Source: Oscillospiraceae bacterium (GTDB lineage: Bacteria > Bacillota > Clostridia > Oscillospirales > UBA929). From it: a stretch of DNA of 15,787 bases. Position 1 is the stretch's first letter, and each line of letters starts with the position of its first letter. Positions 1 through 6,824 of the stretch are shown piece after piece. Position numbers and translations under genes: made by a program. The stretch is from positions 1 through 15,787 of the forward strand of contig WRCJ01000032.1 in the NCBI GenBank assembly GCA_009784085.1, read 5' to 3'. A model generated the notes under the pieces. That model ran no database searches. It was not told where the DNA came from and worked only from the letters and a program-made list of their open reading frames with translations.

Positions 1-1
1 C

Positions 2-172
2 GGGTATCGTGTGAGGATCACTCTTACAAAGAACACGGCTTTCCACTGCGAGTTTGCCCGCGCCATGCCGGATGCGGCGTGTTACCAGCATGCACAGCGG
101 CTCACACGTATAGAGGTCACGAAACGCGCCCTCTATGAGAATATATTATCGAGAAACAGCGCAACTCATTGA
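2..172 (+). CDS. possible 3' end of an unrecognised protein gene (partial)
   Basis: A reading frame is open from the window edge to a TGA at 170-172 and would give 56 residues rich in Arg, Ala and His, with no low-complexity sequence. I recognise no family. Another frame (from base 1) is open to about 135, and the opposite strand is also open in part, so the coding claim is weak. The stop lies inside the left part of the hairpin at 151-197, which could be a terminator overlapping the gene end. It could be the end of a hypothetical gene or mobile-element protein, or it may not be coding at all. Confidence 0.25.
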   Translation, partial: GYRVRITLTKNTAFHCEFARAMPDAACYQHAQRLTRIEVTKRALYENILSRNSATH

Positions 173-197
173 ACGGCAATGTGTTGCGCTGTTTCTC
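151..197. terminator. long imperfect hairpin, possible bidirectional terminator
   Basis: Arms 151-165 and 183-197 are perfect 15-bp inverted repeats. After a single T/T mismatch, a further 5 bp pair (167-171 with 177-181), leaving a 5-base loop. No clear T run follows on the plus strand. On the minus strand the flank is AT-rich. It separates the upstream sequence from the promoter at 256. It may be a terminator or a dispersed genomic repeat. Confidence 0.5.
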
Positions 198-255
198 CTG
201 TGAAACGCTTGGGAGAAAAATAAAGTCCGCGACTTCTTTGGGTTTTAATCAGTGT

Positions 256-284
256 TTGAAGCTTACGCCACATTGTGTTATAAT
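256..284 (+). promoter_or_regulatory. sigma-A-type promoter for the BcrA-type ABC operon
   Basis: TTGAAG (256-261), a 17-bp spacer, then a perfect TATAAT (279-284). Transcription would start near 291, about 40 bases before the ATG at 333. This rules out the in-frame GTG at 252 as the start, because it lies upstream of the -10 box. Confidence 0.75.
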
Positions 285-332
285 AGTTCAACAGTCATTC
301 GTCACGATATATTGGCAACTGGAGGAAACCTT

Positions 333-1307
333 ATGACACAACCAGCTATGCAAACGCGCGGCCTGACCAAGAAATACGGCGAGCTCTTCGCGCTGGACGC
401 CGTTTCGCTCACCTTGCGGCAGGGCGATGTCTACGGCTTGGTGGGGCGCAACGGCGCGGGCAAGACCACGTTTTTCAAGTGCGTCATGGGCCTCGCCAAA
501 CCCAGCGCCGGCGAAGTGGAGATCGGCGGCGAGCGGGCCCGTCTGAACGCGGCGCGGCGGCGGATGGGTTTTATGATCAATCCGTCGTTCTTCCCGTATC
601 TGAACCCCTATGAAAACCTGAAATACCTTTGCCGGGTGAGAGGGACAAGAGACCAGGGCGAGGTGGGGCGTCTGCTGAAATTGGTGGGCTTAGACGGCGT
701 GAAAAAGCCTTTCAAGGCCTTTTCCCTCGGCATGAAGCACCGCCTCGGCATCGCCGGAGCCTTGCTGGGGAACCCCTCGATCGTGGTGCTGGACGAACCG
801 GTCAATGGCCTTGATCCGCAAGGGATCATCGACATGCGGAAAGTCATCAAAGACGTCCACGCGCAGACGGGCGCAACCTTTATCATTTCCTCTCATATTT
901 TGAGCGAGTTGGATTTGGTGGCCACGCGGTTCGGCTTCATCGAACAGGGCGTGTTGCTCAAGGAAATCACCCACACCGATTTGCATGAGCATACCAAGAA
1001 GACCCTGCTCATCGAAGTGGGCGACGCGGGCGACGCGGCCAAGGCGATAGCGGCGTTGAAATCAATCGGCATCGAGGGCGGCGTATCGGGCAACGGGAAT
1101 CGCCTGGTTTTGGACGCCCACCTCGACAGGACGAATGAGATCGCCCGCGCGCTGATCGCCGGCGGCGTGGAACTGTATGGCCTCCACCGGCAGGAAACCA
1201 CGCTGGAGGAATATTTCGTGCGCATGGTGGGCGGGCTGGGAGGCAAGCCGGGAGACGGGCTGGGAGGCAAGCCGGGAGGCAAGCTGGGAGGTGGGCTGGA
1301 TGCATAA
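333..1307 (+). CDS. BcrA-type ABC transporter ATP-binding protein
   Basis: Cytoplasmic ATPase that would power the ABC-2 permease encoded next to it. The family (BcrA-like, bacitracin or lantibiotic export and immunity) is inferred from the signature SLGMKHRLGIA (131-141). Walker A is GRNGAGKT (38-45), Walker B ends in D154-E155, and the H-loop His is 188. The Q-loop position carries Asn83 (sequence MINP), where Gln or Glu is usual. The start is the ATG at 333: GGAGG lies at 321-325 and a promoter at 256-284. The protein is 324 residues. The last ~25 residues are a Gly/Lys/Pro/Leu low-complexity tail built from an 8-residue repeat, which is not a family feature. The gene overlaps the permease gene by 8 bp (ATGCATAA), suggesting coupled translation. 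The substrate cannot be told from sequence. Confidence 0.9.
   Translation: MTQPAMQTRGLTKKYGELFALDAVSLTLRQGDVYGLVGRNGAGKTTFFKCVMGLAKPSAGEVEIGGERARLNAARRRMGFMINPSFFPYLNPYENLKYLCRVRGTRDQGEVGRLLKLVGLDGVKKPFKAFSLGMKHRLGIAGALLGNPSIVVLDEPVNGLDPQGIIDMRKVIKDVHAQTGATFIISSHILSELDLVATRFGFIEQGVLLKEITHTDLHEHTKKTLLIEVGDAGDAAKAIAALKSIGIEGGVSGNGNRLVLDAHLDRTNEIARALIAGGVELYGLHRQETTLEEYFVRMVGGLGGKPGDGLGGKPGGKLGGGLDA
1233..1299 (+). repeat. G-rich tandem repeat in the ATPase gene tail, doubling as ribosome site
   Basis: Two adjacent 24-bp units (1233-1256 and 1257-1280), nearly identical, are followed by a degenerate part unit. They encode GLGGKPGD and GLGGKPGG and then a Gly-rich end. Each unit contains TGGGAGG, and the last copy (about 1285-1292) sits at ribosome-site distance from the permease ATG at 1300. 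The many GGG runs could also form a G-quadruplex with loops longer than 7 bases. Confidence 0.8.
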
Positions 1308-2028
1308 ATTGATCCGTGGCGAAATCTATCGGCTACTACACAAAAAGAGCCTGTTCCTCTATTTCGGCGCGCTGGCGGTTGGGTATTTCCTCATCGCGTT
1401 CGTCCGTTCGGGCGGATTCGACGGGGAATCCGTCGTGGACGACGCGCTTTCCCTGTTTGGCCTGCTGCCCGCGCTGGCGGGGGGCTTTTTGTTCGCGGCG
1501 ATCTACACGGATGATTTGAACGCGAAGAACCTGACCATGCTGGTTGGGTTTGGCGTGAACAAGGGGAAAATCGTCATCGCCAAATTCATCCTCATGGCAT
1601 TTTGCGGCGCCCTCGTCTTTGGGATCATGCCGCTCTACCATTGTGCCGTCTACGCCGTGCTGGGCCAGGCGGCCACGGCAAGCGCGGCGGCGACGATCGC
1701 GGCGGTATCCGTCAAATACCTGCTGACGGCTTTGGCGTTTGCCGCGTTGTCGGGCGTTGCCGTGTACGGCATACAGCGCGCGACCTTCGCCCTCGTGACC
1801 TATATCCTGCTCGCGTTCGGCGTGGTGAGCGGTTTGTTGGCGGTGGCGTTGGATACATTTGCCCCGAGCCTCAAGGAGCACCTGATGTCCGGCATCTCGG
1901 ACAGGGTTTTCCTGGGGCTGATAAACGGCGGGCCGCTGACCCTGCCGCTTGTTGAATACGCCGTTTATGTGCTGATCGCGCTGGCGCTGTCGGCGCTTGC
2001 GTTTTACAGAAAGGAAATGGAGTTTTAG
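1300..2028 (+). CDS. ABC-2 type transporter permease, six predicted helices
   Basis: Membrane partner of the upstream ATPase, 242 residues. The opening MHKLIRGEIYRLLHKKS is typical of ABC-2/BcrB-like permeases: a short basic amphipathic cytoplasmic stretch ahead of helix 1. Hydrophobic segments begin at about residues 18, 47, 89, 127, 166 and 216, so six helices are likely. The start is the ATG at 1300, 8 bp inside the ATPase gene and preceded by GGGAGGTG. An upstream in-frame ATG (1177) would add 41 residues that merely read the ATPase tail in another frame. Likely product: export or immunity permease for a peptide or other amphipathic compound (inference). Sequence divergence in this family is high, so the family call rests on topology and context. 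Confidence 0.85.
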   Translation: MHKLIRGEIYRLLHKKSLFLYFGALAVGYFLIAFVRSGGFDGESVVDDALSLFGLLPALAGGFLFAAIYTDDLNAKNLTMLVGFGVNKGKIVIAKFILMAFCGALVFGIMPLYHCAVYAVLGQAATASAAATIAAVSVKYLLTALAFAALSGVAVYGIQRATFALVTYILLAFGVVSGLLAVALDTFAPSLKEHLMSGISDRVFLGLINGGPLTLPLVEYAVYVLIALALSALAFYRKEMEF

Positions 2029-2030
2029 CA

Positions 2031-2759
2031 ATGAAAGTGAAAATGAAACGAAAGAAAAAACGCTGGCCCATCCTGGCGGCGGCGGCGGCCGTGCCGGTCA
2101 TACTCTTCGCGATTGTTGCCAAGCAATACTACGACAACCGCTACGTGCTAAGTGACCGCTATTACACCGTCGTCCCGCTGGGTTATGATATCACCCCCTA
2201 TGCCAATCAACAAGAGGACCGCGTCACGGATTACACGCTGACGGGTTACAACGCGGGCGGCGAAGCCCGGGAACTTGAATTCTCGGTGTTGATAGACGCA
2301 CACAAGTCGGATCTGTACCCCCCGGGTACCTGGCTGTGCGTGAGCGTCAGCAAGCAACTCGTGATCGGGCGCCGCGCCGTGGATGAAAGCGACGTCCCTG
2401 AAAAAGCGATGGAGAAGATCATGGCCGATTACACGCCGATCCCCGCATCCTCCCCGGCTACATACGCCGATGAGAGGACACGGCAGCTTGAGGCGAAGAA
2501 CACGCCGTCCCTGGCGGTTTCCTGCGCCGCGGACGGAACAACTTTGCTTTACACCTATATGTACAGCGCGGACGCGAGGGAATTGGCGGAGGGCGACGCC
2601 GATCTACTCGACCCCGTGTATGCCGCGCAATTCAGGGCGGATCAGCAAGCCGTCCCGGGGCTCACCGCTATTTCCCTTGCCATCAAGCTGAACGACGGGA
2701 CGGTGATATTCTCGCAGAAATACGACATGCGGATCGAGTTCGATTATGAGAAGGGCTGA
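2031..2759 (+). CDS. membrane-anchored YxeA-like (DUF1093) protein with an extra C-terminal domain
   Basis: 242 residues. A basic N-terminus (1-11) precedes one hydrophobic segment (about 12-30), so the rest should lie outside the membrane. Residues about 43-134 match the YxeA/DUF1093 pattern: YYTVVPLGYD, a tyrosine-rich turn, then GEARELEFSV, VSVSKQLVIGRRAVDESDVP and KAMEKI. YxeA-type proteins are usually around 115 residues and sit beside antimicrobial-peptide ABC transporters. A linker follows, then a second region (about 159-232, with GTTLLYTYMYS) that resembles DUF4854 as I remember it; this second match is weaker. The gene starts 2 bases after the permease stop, with a GGAAATGGAG ribosome region, so it is the third gene of the operon. 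Function is unknown; an accessory role with the transporter is inferred from position. Confidence 0.65.
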   Translation: MKVKMKRKKKRWPILAAAAAVPVILFAIVAKQYYDNRYVLSDRYYTVVPLGYDITPYANQQEDRVTDYTLTGYNAGGEARELEFSVLIDAHKSDLYPPGTWLCVSVSKQLVIGRRAVDESDVPEKAMEKIMADYTPIPASSPATYADERTRQLEAKNTPSLAVSCAADGTTLLYTYMYSADARELAEGDADLLDPVYAAQFRADQQAVPGLTAISLAIKLNDGTVIFSQKYDMRIEFDYEKG

Positions 2760-2790
2760 TAAGGTTTGAACTTATAGGGGTAGTATAGCG

Positions 2791-2819
2791 ACGGGACGCT
2801 AAGTCAATTAGCGTCCCGT
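2791..2819. terminator. perfect 12-bp hairpin between convergent genes
   Basis: Arms 2791-2802 and 2808-2819 pair perfectly with a 5-base loop. It lies between the plus-strand operon end (2759) and the minus-strand rpn-like gene, whose last codons and TGA (2804-2806) overlap the hairpin. It is placed to end transcription from both sides, but neither side has a good T run. Confidence 0.55.
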
Positions 2820-3694
2820 AAGGCTTCGACTTCGGCTTGGGTTAGGTTGGTGACGGCAACAATTTTATCTACCGAATCACCGACACGCAAAAGACTTTTT
2901 GCAATCTCAACATCCCACTCTGCCCTTGCGTTCAGCAAGGCCTGTGCCATATTCGATTCCCGATCGGCAATAGCAATCTTGCGGTTTCGGAAGATAGCCC
3001 GCTCCCGCTCGTCTTTGCTTATGCTCATTAGCATTTCACCGGCCACGGCCAATCCCTCCTTCGATTCAATCACTTTGTTCACTACTTCTCGATAATCCGG
3101 GTTATCGGCATAACGCAGAAATACCGAAAACTTTTCCATATCCGTCATTTCATCAACGGGCTTTTTCAACACATTATCCAGCTTGGATAATTCTATGAAT
3201 AGTACGCGGACTCCATCGTGGAGCAATCCGTTATCTGTATCGTGGCGTATGGAAAAAGGGTTTATGAAACTTCCTCGCTCTGGAAAGACGGTGTATCCGC
3301 AAAACATGACTTGGTATGTCCGTATCAGCTTGTCATAGGGTATCCCTTTAGAACTTTGGGACGAGTGTAGGTCGCAAAGGTTGTATATACTCCTTGCTTT
3401 CAAGTTATTATGATTGCCGCCTTTTTGTTCTTCCATCCGGCTGGACTGCATTTCAATGTCAGCTTGGGTATCATCGTCTATTTTGCAATTCACATCAAAA
3501 CGCTCCGCTTTTTCCTCCGTATCTGTGACAGGCAATTCGGTATTACGGACAAGAACATTGACCACGGGGCGATTGATTATCGCTGACGCAACAAACTTTA
3601 ATGCGGGTTCTGACCCCGGCAGGGTAAGAAACGCTTTGAACACACGGTCGTCGTATGGCGGAAGTAACTCTATATCCTTTGGAAGCAAGCCCAT
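2804..3694 (-). CDS. Rpn-family PD-(D/E)XK nuclease (recombination-promoting nuclease / putative transposase)
   Basis: 296 residues. The family signs are the early motif DRVFKAFL (about 16-23), the nuclease core around D67 (FDVNCKIDDD) with E81-M-Q83, and a C-terminal helical tail (about 258-296, AKSLLRVGDSVDKIVAVT) common in this family. Rpn proteins are DNA endonucleases linked to recA-independent recombination and, in some lineages, phage defence; they are widely annotated as transposases. The start is ATG 3694 with AGAGGGG at 3704-3710. Base composition is visibly more AT-rich than that of the flanking ABC and trp genes, which suggests separate acquisition. It stands alone on the minus strand between hairpins. 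No terminal inverted repeats were seen, so it need not be mobile. Confidence 0.85.
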   Translation of the reverse strand: MGLLPKDIELLPPYDDRVFKAFLTLPGSEPALKFVASAIINRPVVNVLVRNTELPVTDTEEKAERFDVNCKIDDDTQADIEMQSSRMEEQKGGNHNNLKARSIYNLCDLHSSQSSKGIPYDKLIRTYQVMFCGYTVFPERGSFINPFSIRHDTDNGLLHDGVRVLFIELSKLDNVLKKPVDEMTDMEKFSVFLRYADNPDYREVVNKVIESKEGLAVAGEMLMSISKDERERAIFRNRKIAIADRESNMAQALLNARAEWDVEIAKSLLRVGDSVDKIVAVTNLTQAEVEALRDAN

Positions 3695-3788
3695 TGCGCG
3701 TATCCCCTCTTTCCTAAATTAATAGTACCACGGTTTCATCGTGAGCGCAACGATAATTTTGAAATGCAAAATTTGGACGTAACTTTGA

Positions 3789-3826
3789 GATCCGCAAACT
3801 GCGCCGTATGATGCAGTTTGCGGATC
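3789..3826 (-). terminator. hairpin after the chemoreceptor gene
   Basis: Perfect 14-bp arms (3789-3802 and 3813-3826) with a 10-base loop lie 22 bases past the chemoreceptor stop. The following minus-strand sequence begins TCAAAGTT, only a weak T tract. It is the first clear stop signal downstream of the trp genes, so it probably ends the whole trp-chemoreceptor transcription unit. Confidence 0.65.
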
Positions 3827-3848
3827 AATTTCCGAAAGCGGAATGCAT

Positions 3849-5375
3849 CTATCTGTTGGCGGTATCTCCAATCATGTCGGTAAGGCCATTATAGGTCTTC
3901 ACGAGTTTGTCCACCATTTCCTTAATGACGTTAGACATCTGCACCTGCTCCGCCACAAGTTCGGTCGTGTTTTTCACATCGCCGGTGATGAGCGCTGTGG
4001 AATCTTGGATAGCCTTGAGTTTCGTTTCAATTTGCGCCGCGGCCCCCGCGCTTTTGCCGGCCAAGTTGCGTACCTCCTCGGCAACGACGGCGAAGCCTTT
4101 GCCGTTCTGGCCGGCGCGGGCGGCTTCCACAGATGCGTTGAGGGCTAGGATATTGGTTTGGAACGCGATCGTTTGAATCGTGTTGATGATGGATTGCGTC
4201 TCCGAAGCGTTCTTTTCAGATTCCGAAGAAGTCTTTAGGTTCTGCTCTTGCGCCGCTTTCAGCGATTCGGCGAGAGCTTGGATCTTTATTATGCATTGTG
4301 TTATGGCATGGATCTCTTCCGTAAACTCATCGACGAACCGATTGAGCTCATTCTTTTTCAGGTGATGCGAAGTATCCTCCACCGAGCCGACGACACGGAT
4401 AGGGACCCCACCCGGCGTGCGCATCGTTGAACCATCCGCCTTGATCGTAAGGTATTCCCCGTTCTTGTGCCGCAACCGATATTCAATACTATAGGGCGTC
4501 CTGCCCGTGTAGTCGTTCAGGTGCGCCGCAAAAGCGTTCAGCGTCCTTTCCTTGTCTTCGGGATGCAACCTGTCGCTCCAACTTGATGTGACATTCGGGA
4601 AATCATGCTCGTCGTTAAAGCCAAGCATATGCCGGAGCTCGTCGGACCACCAAAAAGCATTGTTGCCGGAAACCGGGTCGTTTGGATCGACGGTCATGTC
4701 CCACAGGGCAATGTCTATGCTTTTCAATAACAGTTGAAACCGTAGGTTGTTGGTCTCAAGCTCTTCCTGCATCTTGCTCTTTTCGGTGATATCCTCCAAC
4801 GCGCCGGCTACCCTGAGCGGGACGCCACCGCTGTCCCTCATGGTGGCGCCAAACGCATGGAAACTCCTATACTCGCCATGCTTCGTCAATAGGCGGTATT
4901 TGACGTCATATGGCGTCCTGCCGGAATGGTCGTTGAGATGCGCCGCGAAGGCGTTCAGCGTCCTATCCTTGTCTTCGGGATGCAATCTGTCGCTCCAGCT
5001 CGATGTGACGTTTGGGAAGTCTCGCTCGTCAGAAAACCCGAGCATATGGCGAAACTCTTGCGACCATGTGAATTTATTTTTCGGGTTGACAGGATCGCCG
5101 CCCACAACATCCATGTCCCACAGCGCAACACCCAGAGCGTTGCTGGTGAGCCGATACTTCATCAGATCGTAGTCCATTGAGCTGCGATAGTTGCCAATAG
5201 CCTCATTGACCAGGCGTACAACCTCTGCTTCTTTACGGGATAAGCCATCAGGGTCTAGGGAGATATTGTAATTGCCCTCCTTGCCGGCGACTATAAGCCG
5301 CCCCAGCTCGCCCTGTAGCCCCCTTCCAAACTTCTTTTCATTCCCTTCCCAATCTCCAGTGTCAAATGTTCTCAT
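3849..5375 (-). CDS. soluble methyl-accepting chemotaxis protein with two tandem PAS domains
   Basis: Cytoplasmic chemoreceptor of 508 residues with no transmembrane segment. Two PAS_3-type domains (about 82-199 and 221-338) are followed by a short MCP signalling coiled coil (about 340-508) containing the conserved hairpin tip IAFQTNILALNASVEAARAG at about 404-423, which binds CheA/CheW. The two PAS domains are near-copies (see repeat). The signalling stalk is short, close to the smallest MCP length classes. The start is ATG 5375: AAGGGG at 5383-5388 gives a 7-base spacing, whereas the longer open frame up to 5507 runs through the sigma-D-type promoter and into trpF. The PAS ligand is unknown; redox, haem, flavin or small-molecule sensing are all possible. 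The position after trpF suggests, but does not show, a link to tryptophan status. Confidence 0.9.
   Translation of the reverse strand: MRTFDTGDWEGNEKKFGRGLQGELGRLIVAGKEGNYNISLDPDGLSRKEAEVVRLVNEAIGNYRSSMDYDLMKYRLTSNALGVALWDMDVVGGDPVNPKNKFTWSQEFRHMLGFSDERDFPNVTSSWSDRLHPEDKDRTLNAFAAHLNDHSGRTPYDVKYRLLTKHGEYRSFHAFGATMRDSGGVPLRVAGALEDITEKSKMQEELETNNLRFQLLLKSIDIALWDMTVDPNDPVSGNNAFWWSDELRHMLGFNDEHDFPNVTSSWSDRLHPEDKERTLNAFAAHLNDYTGRTPYSIEYRLRHKNGEYLTIKADGSTMRTPGGVPIRVVGSVEDTSHHLKKNELNRFVDEFTEEIHAITQCIIKIQALAESLKAAQEQNLKTSSESEKNASETQSIINTIQTIAFQTNILALNASVEAARAGQNGKGFAVVAEEVRNLAGKSAGAAAQIETKLKAIQDSTALITGDVKNTTELVAEQVQMSNVIKEMVDKLVKTYNGLTDMIGDTANR
4362..5132 (-). repeat. intragenic tandem duplication encoding the two PAS domains
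   Basis: Units 4779-5132 and 4362-4715 are offset by exactly 417 bp (139 residues). In the core, DFPNVTSSWSDRLHPEDK is identical in both protein copies, and the DNA (about 4512-4602 versus 4929-5019) differs at only scattered, mostly third-codon positions. This points to a fairly recent duplication or to ongoing gene conversion. Confidence 0.9.
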
Positions 5376-5382
5376 ATGCATA

Positions 5383-5388
5383 CCCCTT
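5383..5388 (-). promoter_or_regulatory. ribosome binding site of the chemoreceptor gene
   Basis: AAGGGG lies 7 bases before ATG 5375. It is only 1 base before the nearby in-frame ATG at 5381, so the inner ATG is preferred. Confidence 0.65.
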
Positions 5389-5409
5389 ATCATCTGTATT
5401 CTATAGGTT

Positions 5410-5437
5410 TTATCGTTTATTTTTCCCAGATGTTTAG
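5410..5437 (-). promoter_or_regulatory. sigma-D (sigma-28) type promoter for the chemoreceptor gene
   Basis: On the minus strand, TAAA (5433-5436, within CTAAA) is followed by 15 bases and AACGATAA (5410-5417). The sigma-D consensus is TAAA-N15-GCCGATAA, so all four -35 bases, the spacing and six of eight -10 bases match. Transcription would start about 28 bases before ATG 5375. This is the sigma factor of flagellar and chemotaxis genes, which fits the gene product. Confidence 0.8.
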
Positions 5438-5454
5438 TTGAATGCACGTATATA

Positions 5455-6120
5455 TTACCCCGATTCGTAAAATAACGATATTCCCCGGAGCGCATGAAAG
5501 AATGCAACGACTTTGGCCTCGTCCTTCATGCCGGGGCAACGTTCCACGCCTGTCATAAGATCTACGGCCGGCGCCTTTGTCAGGCGGACGATCTCCGCCA
5601 CGTTGCCGTGATGTATCCCGCCGGCCAGGATGACCGGAATGCGCACGGCCCTTCGGAGTTGCACATAGGCGTCGAGGTCGGCCGTACCGCCTGTAGCGGC
5701 GTTCTCCGGCGCACGCGGGTCAAGCAACAGGGCGTAAACCCCCGCCGCGCAGAACGCAATCGCCGCTTCTTTCGATGTGTCCGGGAAAACGGTTTTGATG
5801 ATTTTTACGCCGCGCGGCCTCAGCGCGTCGGCCAGGCGTGCGGTGTCCGCGAGGGACTCCCCGCCGTGGAGCTGGATGTAATCTGGTTGCAGTTCCAAGG
5901 CCAGCCGGAGCACCTTGCCTGGCGGCCCGCCCGTGACGATACAGGTCCCCGCCGGAGACGGCACGGCGGAGATAAGCCCTTTTGCGTCTGCCGCGCGCAA
6001 ATTCCACGGGACCGGCCGCGGGTAATCGACGACGAACCCTACGATATCCGCACCATGCCGGACGCACATTTTCACATCTTCCGCGCGTGTTATACCGCAG
6101 ATTTTTACGATGGGGCGCAA
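5455..6120 (-). CDS. trpF: phosphoribosylanthranilate isomerase
   Basis: Converts phosphoribosylanthranilate to CdRP, the step between TrpD and TrpC, in the cytoplasm. A single TIM barrel of 221 residues, a normal length. KICGITR (6-12) holds the catalytic general base Cys8; QLHG is at 83-86; the general acid is Asp134 in LLLDPRA; AGGIH and the phosphate-binding loop near DLMTGVE follow. The start codon is TTG at 6120, supported by a perfect AAGGAGG at 6129-6135 (8-base spacing) and by the absence of any ATG before the catalytic motif. It overlaps the trpC end by 16 bp. It is the last trp gene; 79 bases without an obvious terminator separate it from the chemoreceptor start. Confidence 0.95.
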   Translation of the reverse strand: MRPIVKICGITRAEDVKMCVRHGADIVGFVVDYPRPVPWNLRAADAKGLISAVPSPAGTCIVTGGPPGKVLRLALELQPDYIQLHGGESLADTARLADALRPRGVKIIKTVFPDTSKEAAIAFCAAGVYALLLDPRAPENAATGGTADLDAYVQLRRAVRIPVILAGGIHHGNVAEIVRLTKAPAVDLMTGVERCPGMKDEAKVVAFFHALRGISLFYESG

Positions 6121-6824
6121 GGGGTAGCCCTCCTTCTCACATGCAGGGACCGATACATGGCCCCCATATCATGGGCCCGCCACAGCGCCGTCCCGACCAG
6201 AACCGCGTTCGCGCCGGCCGAGGCCGCCAACATCGCATCTGGCCGTGTCAGAATTCCGCTCTCGCTGACAAGTAGGGAACCGGCGGGCGCGCCGGCGGCC
6301 AGCGCGGCCGTCCGGGCCGGGCCGCCGTCGTCCAGCTCTAAAGCCATGATGTCCCGGTTGTTGATGCCAACCAGCCGCGCGCCGCATTTCCTTGCCCATT
6401 CCATTTCCCGGGCGGAGCAGACCTCCACAAGCGGTTCCAGTTTCAGTTCATTCGCTTTTTCGTACAGCCGACCCAGGGCCTTTTCATCCAGGAGGGCGCA
6501 GATCAGCAAGACCGCCGACGCCCCAAGCGCCGCCGTTTCCGCGATCATGCCCTCGTCCGTGATGAAATCTTTCCGCAGAACCGGCACATCGACGGCCCGC
6601 GCGACGGCGTTAAGCAACGCGGGGCTACCGCCAAACCGCTCCCGTTCGGTGACGACCGACAGCGCGGGCGCGCCACAGCCGACAAGGGTCTTTGCGGTTT
6701 CCACGGGATCGCGGCCTTGCAACAAATCCCCCTCTTTCGGCGAGGCGCATTTGAGGTCGGGTATCACGCAGATGAATCCGCGCGCGTTTTCCGCCACAAT
6801 CGCGGGTGAAAACCGGGCTCTCAC
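6105..6824 (-). CDS. trpC: indole-3-glycerol phosphate synthase, short form
   Basis: Closes the indole ring, turning CdRP into indole-3-glycerol phosphate. 239 residues; only about 22 residues precede the first catalytic strand, where the common form has about 50, so the N-terminal extra helix is missing. Catalytic residues seen: Lys25 (PDLKCASPKEGD), Lys85 (VLRKDF), Glu134 (PLVEV), Asn155 (GINNRD) and the SESGI loop (187-191). The Glu of the usual E-x-K motif is replaced by Asp23, and the Arg that normally follows Lys is Cys26. The start is GTG 6824, sharing GTGA with the trpD stop (4-bp overlap). Its own ribosome site is weak, so translation is probably coupled. The combination looks like a known short clostridial subtype rather than a damaged gene (from memory). 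Confidence 0.93.
   Translation of the reverse strand: MRARFSPAIVAENARGFICVIPDLKCASPKEGDLLQGRDPVETAKTLVGCGAPALSVVTERERFGGSPALLNAVARAVDVPVLRKDFITDEGMIAETAALGASAVLLICALLDEKALGRLYEKANELKLEPLVEVCSAREMEWARKCGARLVGINNRDIMALELDDGGPARTAALAAGAPAGSLLVSESGILTRPDAMLAASAGANAVLVGTALWRAHDMGAMYRSLHVRRRATPCAPS
6129..6135 (-). promoter_or_regulatory. strong ribosome binding site deciding the TTG start of trpF
   Basis: A perfect AAGGAGG lies inside the end of trpC, 8 bases before TTG 6120. It is the strongest ribosome site among the trp genes and offsets the poor start codon. Confidence 0.8.

Noticed and set aside
252..332. N-terminal extension of the BcrA-type ATPase from a GTG at 252
   Set aside because: It would begin upstream of the -10 box (279-284). 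GGAGG at 321-325 and family length favour ATG 333.
5376..5507. Longer chemoreceptor starting near 5507
   Set aside because: The extension runs through the end of trpF and the sigma-D-type promoter and has no ribosome site; ATG 5375 has AAGGGG at 7 bases.
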